From NCBI GenBank assembly GCA_016801885.1, contig JAFBJY010001315.1, positions 124,001-188,000 of the forward strand: a DNA stretch of 64,000 nucleotides. Reading direction: 5' to 3'. Source of the DNA: Toxotes chatareus. Its lineage: Eukaryota > Chordata > Actinopteri > Toxotidae. Made by a program: the position numbers and the translations under genes. The notes under the pieces were generated by a model, which searched no databases, had not been told where the DNA came from, and worked only from the letters and a program-made list of their open reading frames with translations. Shown here in pieces: positions 23,676-36,072 of this stretch (its first letter is position 1; every line of letters begins with the position of its first letter).

Positions 23676-24089
23676 CTCTGACATCAGGCTGTAGAATGTT
23701 GATACATCAAAGGCATCAAAGGACAAACACACACACACACTGGTACTTACAGGCACATGTTGATATAACACTTGTTGACATAATGCATTCCCAGTCCTTA
23801 CCCTAACTCTCTCAACCAAAAACCTAATTCTAAACCCCTGAAACCAAGTCTTAACCTCAAACAGCAAACATGAACACAGATGGAAACAGCAGCAGAGCTG
23901 CTTTGGATGAATGAAACAGGTAGAGATCATCAGATAATGGAATGACCTGATACCTTCCATCTGTTTCCCATAAACACATGGAGGAAATTCCCAAACACAA
24001 ACTTAACCACAATGTGACTCAGCAGTTAACAAACACACTACTTGCATGTAAACTCTCAACACCAGCATAAAAAATAAGTCATTGTTTTA

Positions 24090-25065
24090 GGATCTGAAGA
24101 AGAAGATTCAGGATGAAGGAGATCAGAGACAGGAGCCCCAAGCAACAGAAGAGAGACAAATAAAAGAAATTAAAACACAAACTACAAAACAGATGAAGAA
24201 TCACCTTAAAGTCATTGCCAGTAGGAAATAAAGTTTTTGTTTCTGGACCCAGACTGAGAAAAATACCAGTAACTGAAAAAATAATGGATGAAACAATGTT
24301 GAGAGAAAAATGCTTCCTCCCCTTCCATCCAGCCTGGTTATTTTACAGCTTCTACTCCCAGAACATGATGATATAGTGTCAGCTTTAACTTTCACCATCA
24401 ATGGACCCAGAGCTGAAGGCTTCGCTGAGCCACTCAGAATCAGACAACCATCTTTGGCCGTGCATTTAATGGTGATGGCAGAGGCATAAATCAGTATATC
24501 TATATTCTTTATCAAAATTTCCGGCGCAGTACATTAAGAGCGCGGCTTGAATTTGACTCAGCTTGAGATCCGAGGGTCGTGGTCTGATCCTCTACCAAGC
24601 GCAAAAAACGGCTACGGTGGTGGTGAAGAAGACGCGCCTCCCCTGCCTCTGCGACCATGGCTGTGGTGTTCTGAGCAAGGCACCGATTCACCCAAGTGCC
24701 CCACTTAGCAAGCCCTCCTGCCCCAGCGCTCTAGTGCATGTTGCTCATGTGCAATACGTTTGTGTGTGTGTTTCTGTCTAGCTGGTGGGTAGTTCGAGAA
24801 TAAATTTCCAGGAGTGGACCAATACAGAAATTTAAAATAAAGAACAAAAACATTCACACTGAGATTAAACCCATTGCATGAGCATTTCCTTTTACTTTAA
24901 AAAATACTTAAAGTAAATTCTAAAAGTAAGTACTTAGCACTCTTACTTGAGCAAGACTTTGATGCAGTACTTCCACTTTCACTTGAGGATATTTTTTATG
25001 GATATTTATGTATTTCTTTTACTTGGGTACTAAGCTTCAGTACTTCCTCCACCACTGGCCTCCAC
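24090..25065. other. Unit 2-specific insertion: possible SINE and hAT-type MITE end
   Basis: Absent from the inverted relative at 50.7 kb, where the flanking sequences are contiguous, so this is probably inserted DNA. Part 24540-24830 is GC-richer, with GTTCTGAGCAAGGCACCG, a phrase typical of fish tRNA-derived SINEs, but I cannot define A and B boxes with confidence. Part 24870-25060 is the right end of the ACTTAAGTA hAT-type element and ends CCACCACTGG. A 104-codon minus-strand frame (24201-24515) has a hydrophobic C-terminal half but no recognisable family. Confidence 0.45.
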
Positions 25066-25742
25066 TTGATTCAGGTGACAGGTGTAACTGTTATCTCAGT
25101 GTGATGCAGAGAAGAGAGCAACATACAGCAGGACTCTCTGTGGGATTTAAGCCTAACAGCACAAGATAAGTTGAACGAGATCTTAAAAGAAACATGAGTC
25201 AAAATGATTCTCTGTGCAGCTGATCTGTTGCAGAAACAACAACTAAAACTGTCTGTAGGTAATGGAGAGATAGTGAATACTACCCTCACTTCAATAAAGA
25301 GGTGACAGAAAATAATGTCTACTGCAAAAGTCAACAGAGCTGTGACTGTATTTAAGAGGCAACATACTGTGATTGACATTAACAACTGACAGTCATGTTA
25401 CCAATAAAATCTGTTTCATACTTGAAAGTGCCTTAACAGGACAAACTAAAAACATCAAAGATATTTCATCACATCTCGTCCTTTCTATTCAGCAGCAATC
25501 AAATCAGTCTCATTGATGTTGTCTGATGGAGAGTTTGTCTTGGCCTGTAGACTGAGGAGCAGACACTTAGCTGTTGAAAAGCTTTCAGTCTATTAATCCA
25601 TTATATTCACCCTGATATGAGAGTTTGATTTATTAGTGCTTAGGATTATATTTACTTTTCCTTTGTTAGAGTTGGAGGTTAAATTCACCATTTGCTGTTT
25701 GCTGTCGGTTAAAGTAAAAAAAATAGAATGATTAATGTGGAA
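25066..25742. repeat. Unit 2-only segment with inverted relative at 50320-50700
   Basis: GGTGACAGGTGTAACTG, AACATACAGCAGGACTC and AGAGGCAACATACTG recur in reverse complement near 50640-50690 and 50380. Unit 1 lacks the whole segment: the MITE end at 10821 is joined directly to the B block. Confidence 0.65.
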
Positions 25743-28700
25743 GATGAAAGCAGTCAGTTATTGATACACAATTACCAAGTATTTGTTGAGTATTTATTTT
25801 AGACAAACTTGTTTTATTAGAAAATAAATATGAACATCTATACAAACGCCTTTCTTTACAGTGGTTCTGTCACAATGAAACCAAACAAGTCTAAAACACA
25901 CCAAGCATGCACATTTTTTATATGTAAATATTACACAGCCACTGTAATGAAAGGCTTTAGGTTTTGTGGGTCTAGCTTTCATTTTTCTTGCAGCTGCATC
26001 TTTTTTTTCTCTTTGGAGGAGTGGTCTTTTTGTCCAATATCTGATAAAAAAAATGGAGAGGTAAGGATTATGTTTATAACAGGATGTTTTGATATAAGCA
26101 ATTCATTTGGTCATGTTAAGATATTGCTACATATGTTGTAAAGTGCTTTTTACTCTGTGTTGCCTGATCAGAAGCAGTATGCTGCTGTTCAGGATCCTTG
26201 GACATCATAGCCTGGACGGAATGAGGTGTGTATTTCAGGATGTGGGTTATATGAAAATTAGACAGATGAGATGTTGGGTCAAGAGTTTGAGTGACAGTCT
26301 TTTCTTGTTAATGTTAATCTAATGAGAAAGCAAGTCCACTCTACCTTCTGTGGGTTGTTGCAGTGGAAGAGTGGCATTTTCTCCAGCATGTGGTATGTCC
26401 ATTGGTGTCTTCTTCCATTTCTAAAGGAATAGAAAAGATAATTAGTTTGGAGAAATTCAAAGCAGGACACGGTGGAAACAGTTTCTATTGGTTTATAAAT
26501 GAAGAGATTCTATCTGTGAATTTTCAGCACCTGGTGGAATAAGAGTGTGCAGGCTTCCTGATAACGCTTTAGTTGTTCTTTTGTCTTTTTCGTTGTTTTT
26601 TGTTGGAATTCTAGCCTTTGTTTTAGTGCTGTAATAGTTGTGCCTGCCTGATTGTGCTGTCTATGACATCAGTTGAGGTTTGGTATATGTTGTTCTGTAA
26701 AGTTCAGGCTGAAAGCATCTCAGTCAAGCATGTGCTGCCCTGGAAGCAAAGAAATATTAGTTAGAAGAAGGCCTATGAAAGGGTCATAGTTCTAGCTTAT
26801 CAGTCTGTGAAACAGGAAAGCACTTAAGGATATAGTAGCTGTAGAGCCTGGTTTGATTTCTGTACATGTGGGTGGTTCATTGATGGCAATTTTGAGGGTG
26901 AAGAAATGCCATGTCTGTGAAGAACATGGAAAACTTATAAACAATGGTATATATAAGTGGTTTAGCATGTGCATGCAGTAAATTATTTAGTGTTAAAATG
27001 TACCATTGTTTTTCCAATAGTAAGCAATGTCTCACTTGATGTGTAGGAAACTCTGGCTGTAGGCAGAAGTGCTCTAAGTGGCAGTTTTTGGTCGAGGGGA
27101 TTTAAACATGGAGTGGCTCCTCCCCTTCATGGTGTTTGTGGTTTTTAGTGTGTGAAAATGCAGAGTTTGGTCAGAGAGAATGTGAGAGAAATGGTCAGGT
27201 CAGGGTCTGTTGAGAAAGTATTTGAATAAGGAAAGTTACAGGTAGGTGGTTATCTTGTAAAGGTGAAGTGTTTGTGTGAGTGGAATTTACATGTAGAGAT
27301 GTGTATTTGGTTCAAGTATTCAAATTGCATAGACAATAGGTTGCTGATGAGTTGGTGTTAGAGTGTGTCCACATGTTTGTGACAGAGTTAGTAATTTTTA
27401 ATCACATATTAAATTATGTGGTTTAATATGTCACATGTTAAAGTTAAGTCAGGCAGTATTTGGTAAGGTGTGAGAGTATGAGGAGTTTCACCATATGTGT
27501 TTATGAAAATATAAGTTGTTGGTGATGATTATGGCAACTTAGGCTATGAGTATGCATCAATAAAAGGCATATGTTTGGTTGTGACAGAGAAAAAGGACCA
27601 AGTGTTCATATATACATGTAATAAATAAAATTAGTATGTTTGAATAACTAGTGATAATAGAATAAAAAGTAATAATGTATGATAACATGGAGTGCATGGT
27701 CATAAAAGAACATATGGCATCACCACTCTGCTTTGAATTTCACAGTCTTTGAAGTTCCAGTCATTTTGCAACCTGTTGGAGCTTACGCCTCTGGATTCAC
27801 AGGGCAGCTGCAGCCCTACCATTGAAACATGCTGGTTTTTACAGGCATCCCCTAGGGGAAATAGGATAGCCAAGGTTCAACAAAGAAAACTGGAGAGATT
27901 ACAGTGGACAATACAAAATTATTTAATCCTAGTTGCTCTCACATCACAGAGGGTTACAACAATGTGGGGAGGATGATAAAAGGGCAGCACTAAGGCAGCA
28001 CCTAGAGAGCAAACAGGAGGAGAGAAAACCAGGAGCAGAGAGAAGGAAAAACCAGGAAAGAAAGAACACACACACACAGACACCCAGCCTGGCATTAGAA
28101 TGTTTTAATAAGATCAATGTCAGGAGTAAATAAAAAAGAATATGAAACGTGTAAGAGCTGTGGTTATGAATGTATGAAAAAAAATAAATTAGTATAAAGA
28201 GGAAGTCGATGTGTGTAGCTGTAGTTTTTGTGGGCTTTTGTGTTTTACATGGCTATTTGAGAGTGATGGTCAAAGGCAAACAAATGGAAATGTAAGCTGT
28301 GCAGACAGGTGTCTTATGTGTGGGGTGTATTTATCATCTGATCAAGAGGATATAAATGTGAATTGAGGCAGCTCTGTGGGATGCCAAAGGCATGTAAAAG
28401 TACCTGGAGTTTTACGGCTTTCAGGCCCTTTTTGATAGGGACAGTTCAGCAGGGTACTGTTATCTACGGGTCTTTTCAGTGTGTAGCTGAGCTGTTTGGT
28501 CAGGGGATGGGCAAATATACAAATGAAAATGAAAGATCCCAGATGGTTGTTTGTGTGGATGTACTGAGAGTTGTTAAAGAGGTGATATATCTGATCTCTG
28601 TTTAATCTGTATATGATCCAAGATGCCAGCAATGTTGTAAGGTAAGTAAGTTGATTCATGTTAGTATAAAAGCTGCATCGTGTTTAAAGCCTATTTTATT

Positions 28701-30531
28701 ATATTGTAGAGCGATATGTGCTTTTCTTAGCAAGTAAGAAATGTGTTATTACCAACATTTACACAGTATGTCAACTGTCCTACCAGAGACAATAAAACAC
28801 TGGATCATTTTGAAAGTGCCAACACCAAAGAGGCATATCTGCAACCCCCCGGGCAAGGCAGTGGGCTGACCACAACATTGAACATCTACAGCCTGTGTAC
28901 AAACCTATAGCACAGGCTGCCTGTGGAGTCCCGTGTGGTGAAGAGGTGGACCACTGAGATGCAGGAGGCCTGAGGGACTGCTTCAACACCACTGTGGGGC
29001 TTGAGTTTCATGGACTCCTAATGGAGACCTCAACACAGACACCATAACGGATTACATAACTGCTGTGAAAACACCAGCTCTCCAAAGGGTACGTGTTTCT
29101 GCCAGCAACAAATCAGGATTACCTCTGACATTAAAGCTCTACTGAGGGAGAAGAGAGCTTGCATGTGACAGGAAGCTCAAGGCTGCCAGAAAGAGCTGAG
29201 AAGGAAGATCAGGGAGGGCAAGGCCAGGCACAAGAGGGAAGGAGGAGCAGCGAAGCAGCAAAACATCAGTGGGTGTGGAGGGAGCCCAAAGACCATTCAG
29301 GCTTGCAACACCCCACCCCAGGCTGAGGGGGGCCTGGTGCGAACGCATTTGAACCAACACTTCAACCTACTTGACTCAGCCACCCACTAGTCCCCCCCAC
29401 GCAGCTGCCCCACACCTGTCAACTGGACACGCCCCACACCCCAGCCCTTCTACACACCTCCAGCTCAACCAATGCCCCACTCCTACAGCCCTTCACACCT
29501 TCACTATTCCCCCACTGGTTTGGTGGACTGTGTAACTCCCCCAGCCCACCCCTGTCCTTCACACCTGCCTCAGGTGAGGAGAGAGCTGAGGAGGATCAGC
29601 ACGAAAGGCAGCTGGACCAGACGGCATCAGCCCAGGCTCCAGAAATCCGTGCAGAGGAACTGTGTGGGATTATAAGGCAAGTTCAACCTGAGCCTGTTGA
29701 GGATGGTACCACAGCTATGGAAGACCTCCTGTGTGGTACCAGTGCCCAAATACCACATGCCAGATCCAAGAGCTTCAGGCCAGTGGCTCTCACCCACCCA
29801 TGATGAAGACACGGAGAGACTGGTCTGGGCCACCTCCGAGCTGGAGGTGTGAGCCCAGAAATGGATCCTCTGGTAGTTCCCCACCGACCCGGGATCGGAG
29901 GAGATCGCTGTGGGATTTTCTCCTGCCAAAATTGTGCCCTGGACTCAACGGAGAAGCCTGTAAGCTGTGAGGATTCCTATTCCTTTGATTTCTCCAGCGA
30001 TTCAACACCATTCAGCCTGTGCTTGAGGTAAGCTGGTGCGGTCTGGAGGGATCACAGGGCAGAGCGGGTCCTGGGACTACCCCACAAACAGGCCCAGTTT
30101 AGAGAGCTGGGATCTGTGTGTCTGACCCCTGACCTGCAGTGTAAGGCCTCAAGGATGCTTGCACCTTCCTCTTCACCCTCTACACTGCAGACTTCAGACA
30201 CAGCCACAGACGGCTGTGTCCTGCCTGTTTCGGACGAACTTGGATTGCCGGCCTGATCAGCTGGCGACATAGATGCAGAGTAATAGAGGAGGATTGCAAG
30301 AGGACTTCGTGGACTGAGTCACAAACCACCTCCTCATCAACGTAGGGAAACCAAGGAGATGGTAGGATTGCGAGACACCGGGAACACCCTCACCGTGAAC
30401 ATCCAGGGACATTGTGAGTGGACTCATAAGTACCTGGGTGTTCACCCAAACCACAAACTGACTGGACTGGAACACAGATGCACTGTACAGGAAGGGACAG
30501 AGTAGGCTCTACCTCCTGAGGGAGATTGGCG
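25743..30531 (+). repeat. B block, copy 2
   Basis: Second copy of 10822-15610. On its right the LINE continues without a gap (a short stretch encoding the region around KDLYDSVVAS), whereas copy 1 jumps about 190 bp further into the LINE. Copy 2 is therefore the less deleted version at that junction. Confidence 0.95.
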
Positions 30532-31182
30532 GTCTTTGTGTGTAGGGACACCTAAAGACCTTTATGACTCTGTGGTGGCTTCATCTTGTAATGTGTGTAG
30601 TCTGTGGGCTGGAGCAGCAGCATAACTGAGAAAGGAGAGGAAGAAGGACAAAGTCAGGAGGAAGTCCAGCTCTGTCCTTGGCTGTCCTCTGACTCAGTGC
30701 AGGTTGGAGACAGAAGGTCCTAGCAAAACTGTCATCTATGCTGGACCACGAGTCCCACCCCTGCAGAACGTGTCCTTGTCAGCTCTGCAGAGAAGCCTAG
30801 TGACAGACTGCTCCACCTCGGTGTAGCAGAGATTTAGAAATCTTTCCTTCCTGCTGTCAGACTCTATAATCTAACATTGTTAACACACACATACTGATTA
30901 CCATACATCATCGTGCAATAACCCAGTTATTAGTGCAATATTTGTGTACTATAGTCACTCAACTCAACAATCTCCATCTCATATTTATTTATTTATGTGG
31001 CATATTTTTTTATTTATTTTTTTTTTTACAGCAGCCATTTTCTTGCTCTTAGTTATTCTCCTACCTTATTTAAATCTTGTTCTGCCATATTGGCTTCTTA
31101 CTTATATCTCTACTTTCACTTATTGTACTGTATCCCTGCTGTTGTTAAATGCAATTTCCCCACTGAGGACTAATAAAGGATT
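28751..31182 (+). mobile_element. Decayed Jockey-type LINE, unit 2
   Basis: Same LINE as 13830-16030. Its 3' third is more complete (30532-30860 runs through the segment missing from unit 1) and ends at GAGGACTAATAAAGGA near 31180. No frame is open for more than about 100 codons. Confidence 0.75.
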
Positions 31183-31400
31183 TTCTGGCCAATTTCATTG
31201 CCAAATATATAGCTTCCATTAAATCTAAGATATATGCACCCAGTATATAGAGCATGCACGCTATTTTTGATGCATGCACACCAAATGGCGTGTATGTATT
31301 GTGTAACTGTTCCTATGCAAACACAGTGCAAACAAATAACCTGTTACCTTGATCCAAATATGGAGTGTGGGTCTTTTATTGTTGAAGACAAACTCTGGCT

Positions 31401-32192
31401 TGTGGATTTTTCAGGCTGGGTGGGTGAACTCCGCCAAGGCCAGTTGAAGCAGAGCTCAGGTCCAGCTTGAGGCCCCACACCTCTTCTTGGGCAGTCTTTT
31501 AGTCTTCAGTAAAGATTCTAAGTTTTCAGATCTTGGTCAGAGAAAATGCACAGAGTCAATGAAATACAGGAGATCAGAGAAGTTGAGTCCAGGATGCTTT
31601 TATTCCTCCAATACAGAGTTCTAAGGCATGAGCAGTCCCAGGAACAAACTGAATTTTAGCAAATGTAACATCATTTTATATGGATGGGCTAAATCTGTTC
31701 TATAGGGCATGTCTGGGTGTGTTTAACATCGCTTGGGCATGTTCATTCCCATTTTCTAGGTTAAGGTCAAGTTTTTATTACAGGTCAACAATTATCTCAT
31801 CAACTCTTGTTTTTTTCAGGTACTGTCCAGGTTTCATTTATAATGGTGTCTCTTCCTACTACTTGTATCAGTCATAGGCACCACCTGTTAAACATATATT
31901 TTGGTCGCTTTGTTGTTTTAATGGTGTCGGGGAGTTTCATGATGAGTTTTTTTTTTTAAAATCTCTCCAGCTAATCCCTTTCAGTTTCATATATACAAAC
32001 TTTCAATAAGTTGTGCACATTTTGAGGTTCAGTAGTAATAAGCAGAGTGGTACACAGAACAGCTGGTGCTGACTAAGCAGATAATCAATGAAATCTCCAT
32101 AACTTCCTATATTATAGAGCACACAGATAAATGAGACATAGAGGTAAAATATAAATAAGTTTCAACACACAACTCAAACCCTGGCCATCACA
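31401..32192 (+). mobile_element. 5' LTR of the endogenous retrovirus
   Basis: Begins TGTGGATTTTTCAGG, has TTTATATGG at about 31676-31684 as a TATA-like site and ends near GGCCATCACA, keeping TG...CA borders. Roughly four-fifths of positions appear to match the 3' LTR by eye. Shared in indel-rich form with 16138-16873. Confidence 0.75.
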
Positions 32193-32430
32193 ATATCAGC
32201 GCCTTGCCAAAAGACGGCAGAGATAAATGTGACATCAATGCAGTTTGGATAAACCAATATAACAAATCACCTGGTGTTGGAATGCCAATTTAGATAATAT
32301 GTTGTAGATGCATATGCAATGGGTTGTACAATCTCGTTATTGCTATCTAAATCTGAGAGGCAAATGAGGCTTTTATTTTTTATAGTTTTTGTTCCAACTG
32401 GAGATAATATTGTTAAAATGAGCTTACCTG
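32176..32430 (+). repeat. 255-bp block identical to 16857-17111
   Basis: LTR end and first retroviral leader. It continues into GTGCGTTTGGGG here, whereas the unit 1 copy stops. This marks the right breakpoint of the tandem duplication inside the provirus. Confidence 0.9.
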
Positions 32431-32686
32431 GTGCGTTTGGGGAATCTCGCCAGGATGAGGTACAGATGTATATGACTCACCCCTAAGAACCTGGCATAAA
32501 CCCAATCATAGGCACAAACTTCATTATTTAGGAACCTAGTAAATCTGCTTGTTGGTCTGAATAAATTTGACACTAAAAGCTTATTAACGTACATAATGAA
32601 GTAAGATAACAGCATTACAGGAGACCCGGACAGGTTGAATTCAGTTGCATGTTTAAGTGTGAGTCTTGCATCTGATAAAGCCTCCA

Positions 32687-35600
32687 TGGTGCGGCAGTGG
32701 CGGTTCTAGACCAATTTCACTGAGGGGGCCTGGCTGGGGCCAGGTTTTTTTTGATAGAGGGGCACATTAAACCCGCAGCAAAAAAAGACAAAGATTAAAA
32801 ATCTTGTTTGACTTTTATTTTAATAAAACTTGTTAAACCACTGATAAGAGGCTGCCCTACTATTACAGCAACTGTATTCTGCGGTTTTGGTGATTCCGGG
32901 CAAACCGGTCAACAAATGAGTCGAGACTCAGTGCTTTTGCCCCCTCGACTCGATGCTAAGGACACCCAGATTGCTTAATCTGTCGTCATTCATAGTGGAT
33001 CTGAGGTAGGTTTTCACAAGCTTTAATGTGGAAAACTCCGTTCACAAGCAACAGTGCTTACTGGGATTACAACCGCTATTTTACAGAGTCTGTAGAGCTC
33101 AAAAAAACTTCTTTGTATGGCTCAATGAACTGTACAAGCTGTACTGTACTCGAGGGTCTCTGCATCCCAGCCTGGATTTTCTTTCCAAGATTCTTTTGAA
33201 CTGATGTAGCTCATGCCCCAGGTCATCAATATTTGAATCATACAGTTGTGCAAATGAAAATAGATCTTTCTCTTTAAGGAAGGTGTCTTTTTGTGGATTT
33301 AGAGCTGGAATGCTATTCATGATTTCACAGTTTTTACTTGAAAATCGTCTTTGAAGCTCACTGAGCATAAGATCAATGACAGGGTAGAGAAAAGTTTATA
33401 CGGAACCCATCTTTATCTCTTTTGGGACTCTCTCTGCCCAAGAGTGGTAAGTACACAGTGCTGGCTGAGTTTAGAGCTTAGCGTTTTTTGTCGTTTTGCA
33501 GCTGGTGGTGTTGGATCACACTGTTCAAAGACATTTAACACTTCATCCCACACATCATCAAAAAACGACTCCTGCCTGAAATCATTCAATGTCTTAACTA
33601 AAGCATCAACCAAATCTACAGCTTTTGAAATGTCAAGTGTTGAAGACTGTGGCATATCAGAGAGAAGTTTTGTTTCTCCAAACACTTTCTAAAGCGTAAC
33701 AAGATGCACTGTGAATTCAAAATCTATCTGTGCCAACAGACCTCGAGAAGCCTCAACAGATTTTTTCACCATTACGTTCTTGAGCTATCTCTTGCAGGAG
33801 TCGCTAAGGGCAGGCAGTCGATCCATAATGTTACGTGGAGCTATAAATCGACATGCCCAACAGGTGTCCTTAAACGCTGGAGCTCTCTTGGTGCACCTTT
33901 TGTACATCTCTCTTTGTATGGCCAGCCATTTAGGATGGACAGCTGATCCAGATGTGAACACATACAGTTTTTTCTAGTAAGTAGAAAAACTCCTCTACTT
34001 CTGGGATAGCTTTGACTGTATCTACTAGAACTAAATTTAGACAGTGGGCAGTGCAATGGATGTAGAAGGCATATTTTGCTCTCTCTCTGATTCTCGCCTG
34101 TACCCGGAATGCTTCCCACTCATAACAGAAGCCCCCGTCATAAAGCTTGGCCTACAAAGGTTCTTTTTGTACTCTAGACCATGATTTTCCAGGATTTGGA
34201 TTATTTTCTCACTAAGCCCTGCTGCATCGAGCTTCTCTGTGGATTCAAAATGGAGGAAACTTTCCTGGATAGCTCCACTGTAGTAGTACCTTAGTACGAT
34301 TGAGATCTGTTCTTTTTCTTCACATCTTTGTTTCGTCTGCTATGATGCTGAAAACTTCACTGTTTTTCACTTCTTCTGTAATTTCAGTTCGAACCATGTC
34401 TGCTAAACAACCCAGAACCTCATTCTGAATCATTTTGCTTGTGTATTTTGCATTATGAATTGAGGTCAACCTTTTCTTAACAGCTCTGTCATGGTTTGCG
34501 ATTGTGTCGAGAATTGCTTTAAAATTCCCTTTATTATCCGAGTCTGCAGACTCATCATGACCTCTTTGAGCCATGTTTTGAGTGGCAGTGAGTAACAACA
34601 CTTCCCCTATTGTTTTTATGTATGCCCGATTTTCGTTGATCTGTCTGTTGTGCTCCTTATTTAAGGCATTGGCCAGTGTTGCATTAGCTGCTGCAGCTCT
34701 CTGATAGTCCCTCCACGTAACCATGGCTTGCTTGTGCCGCTCAGACCTTGCATGCAATACAAAACCTCCTGTTTTGTAACATGCTTTCTTCCAGTTTTTG
34801 AAGCCAACTGGTGAGTCAAAGACTGTGTCTTGGCTATTAGGAGGCTAAAATGTCTGCGTAAGTTTGTAATGCAGAGTCCAACTGTTTGGAATATTCAAGC
34901 CAGGGGTGGATGTGTACCAGGCTGCCTTGAAGCTCCTCCTCCTGTCCCCATCAGGGTCCTTGGAAAAATCTTTAGGTCCGGCTGCATTGGTGGGTCTTGT
35001 TTACCTTTGCTGATGTCTGTGGAGAAAGATAAACCGAACATATGTAGTCAAACATAAATTCTGCATGGACACAGCATATAGACTAAACTGCTATACTTAA
35101 CACTGCTTAGGCACTCAGACACACAATTGTCTAAACTGTATTTATTTATTAATGCTATTTATCAATTGTATGAATTAATTCATTTTTTATTGCATTCAGT
35201 AAATATAAATTAATATATTCTAAAAGCCTGACCAGGGACACAAAACATAGTGTTCTTTTCAACATCACATACCTGATGGTCCAGTGCTTGTAGATGCACA
35301 AATATTTTCTGTCTGTGTCTCACACTCCGCCTCTATCTCAGTCTCAGCTTCCTCACCCTCAGGATCTTCATCTGTCTCTCTCTGCTGCTCTGGGCCCCTC
35401 TCTGAAAATCAACGTCTCCCATGTCCCCTGACTCTCCTTCTGTGGCGCTCTCAACTTGCTCCTCTTTAGCTCTCTCACCACCATCATCTGACTCTGTCTC
35501 AATGTCTGCACCATTCTGTGTCTTTTTCTTGTAGAAATAGGGACGTAATGTCCTTTTTTCTCTTCATTTTCACTACAGACAAAAAGCAATTAAGAGGAAT

Positions 35601-36072
35601 TACACTTCAGCAATCCTACCATTGCGGGCTTGCTTGGTTTTGTGTTGTGATAACGTGACGTTAAGAATAGTAACTAACGTTAGCTAGAACCATACAATCA
35701 ACTTAAGCTGACATTAACACCTGGTGTTCTGGCAGGATGCTATTATAATTCATAAAGTTAGCAAACAACATTTCTTTACCAGAAGTCTTACCTTGACAGT
35801 GTAAGTTCGTTTAAATGCGTTGTTCGTTTGTAATCTTCCGACTGCTTCAGGCTCGTGTTATGGTTCGCGCCGCTTTTTTAAATGGTGCAGCGCACTAAAA
35901 GGTCCGACTAGAATGTTAAGCCACGCACGTTAGTTTCTACCTTGACGTCGTGACTCAAGGCGCTACTGAATAATCTACTTTTCGGAGAGGGGGCCACAGG
36001 GGGGTCCAGAATCAGTGCTACAGGGGCACTGGCCCCTGCTGGCCCCTCCCCAGAACCGCCACAGTGGTGCGG
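32687..36072 (-). mobile_element. hAT transposon (3,370 bp) with 8-bp target-site duplications
   Basis: The element runs 32695-36064. Terminal repeats CAGTGGCGGTTCT (left) and, in reverse complement of the right end, CTGTGGCGGTTCT match at 12 of 13 positions. Direct repeats TGGTGCGG lie immediately outside at 32687-32694 and 36065-36072, the 8-bp duplication expected for hAT insertion. The insert contains a broken transposase on the minus strand and sits in the leader of the endogenous retrovirus, so it arrived after the provirus. It is not present in unit 1, whose leader copy stops before this point. Confidence 0.92.
32880..35567 (-). pseudogene. Broken hAT transposase, ZMYM1-type
   Basis: Transposase remnant of the surrounding hAT. 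A plausible start at 35567 reads MKRKKDITSLFLQEKD and soon meets TGA. An intron is likely at 35272-35017 (minus strand ATCAG|GTATGT, TTTCTCCACAG|ACATC). Frame 34757-34320 carries the region just after the TTF-type zinc finger (ARSERHKQAMVTWRDYQ) and reaches IADET, whose D (about residue 141) is the first hAT catalytic residue. Frames 33685-33413 and 33368-33099 continue the helical insertion domain. The stretch around 33070-32880 encodes the C-terminal dimerisation region (LRSTMNDDRLSNLGVLSIES). Several stops and frame changes exclude a functional enzyme. Related host genes of the ZMYM class derive from such elements, but terminal repeats show that this is a transposon. Confidence 0.85.

Larger units (their letters stand above)
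17112..32430 (+). repeat. Tandem duplication, unit 2 (indel-rich copy)
   Basis: Head-to-tail copy of 3050-17111. The A part here (17112 to about 24,080) aligns throughout with unit 1 but differs by very many 1-4 nt insertions and deletions clustered at dinucleotide and homopolymer runs, more than by clean substitutions. The B block (25743-30531) and the last 255 bp (32176-32430) show no differences that I can find. Extra material relative to unit 1 includes 24,090-25,065 and 25,066-25,742. Confidence 0.9.

Noticed and set aside
24540..24830. tRNA gene
   Set aside because: Only loose similarity to tRNA-derived SINEs; I could not place both A and B boxes or fold a cloverleaf.
33351..33977. Plus-strand ORFs of 80-113 codons
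   Set aside because: They overlap the minus-strand hAT transposase, which has recognisable motifs.
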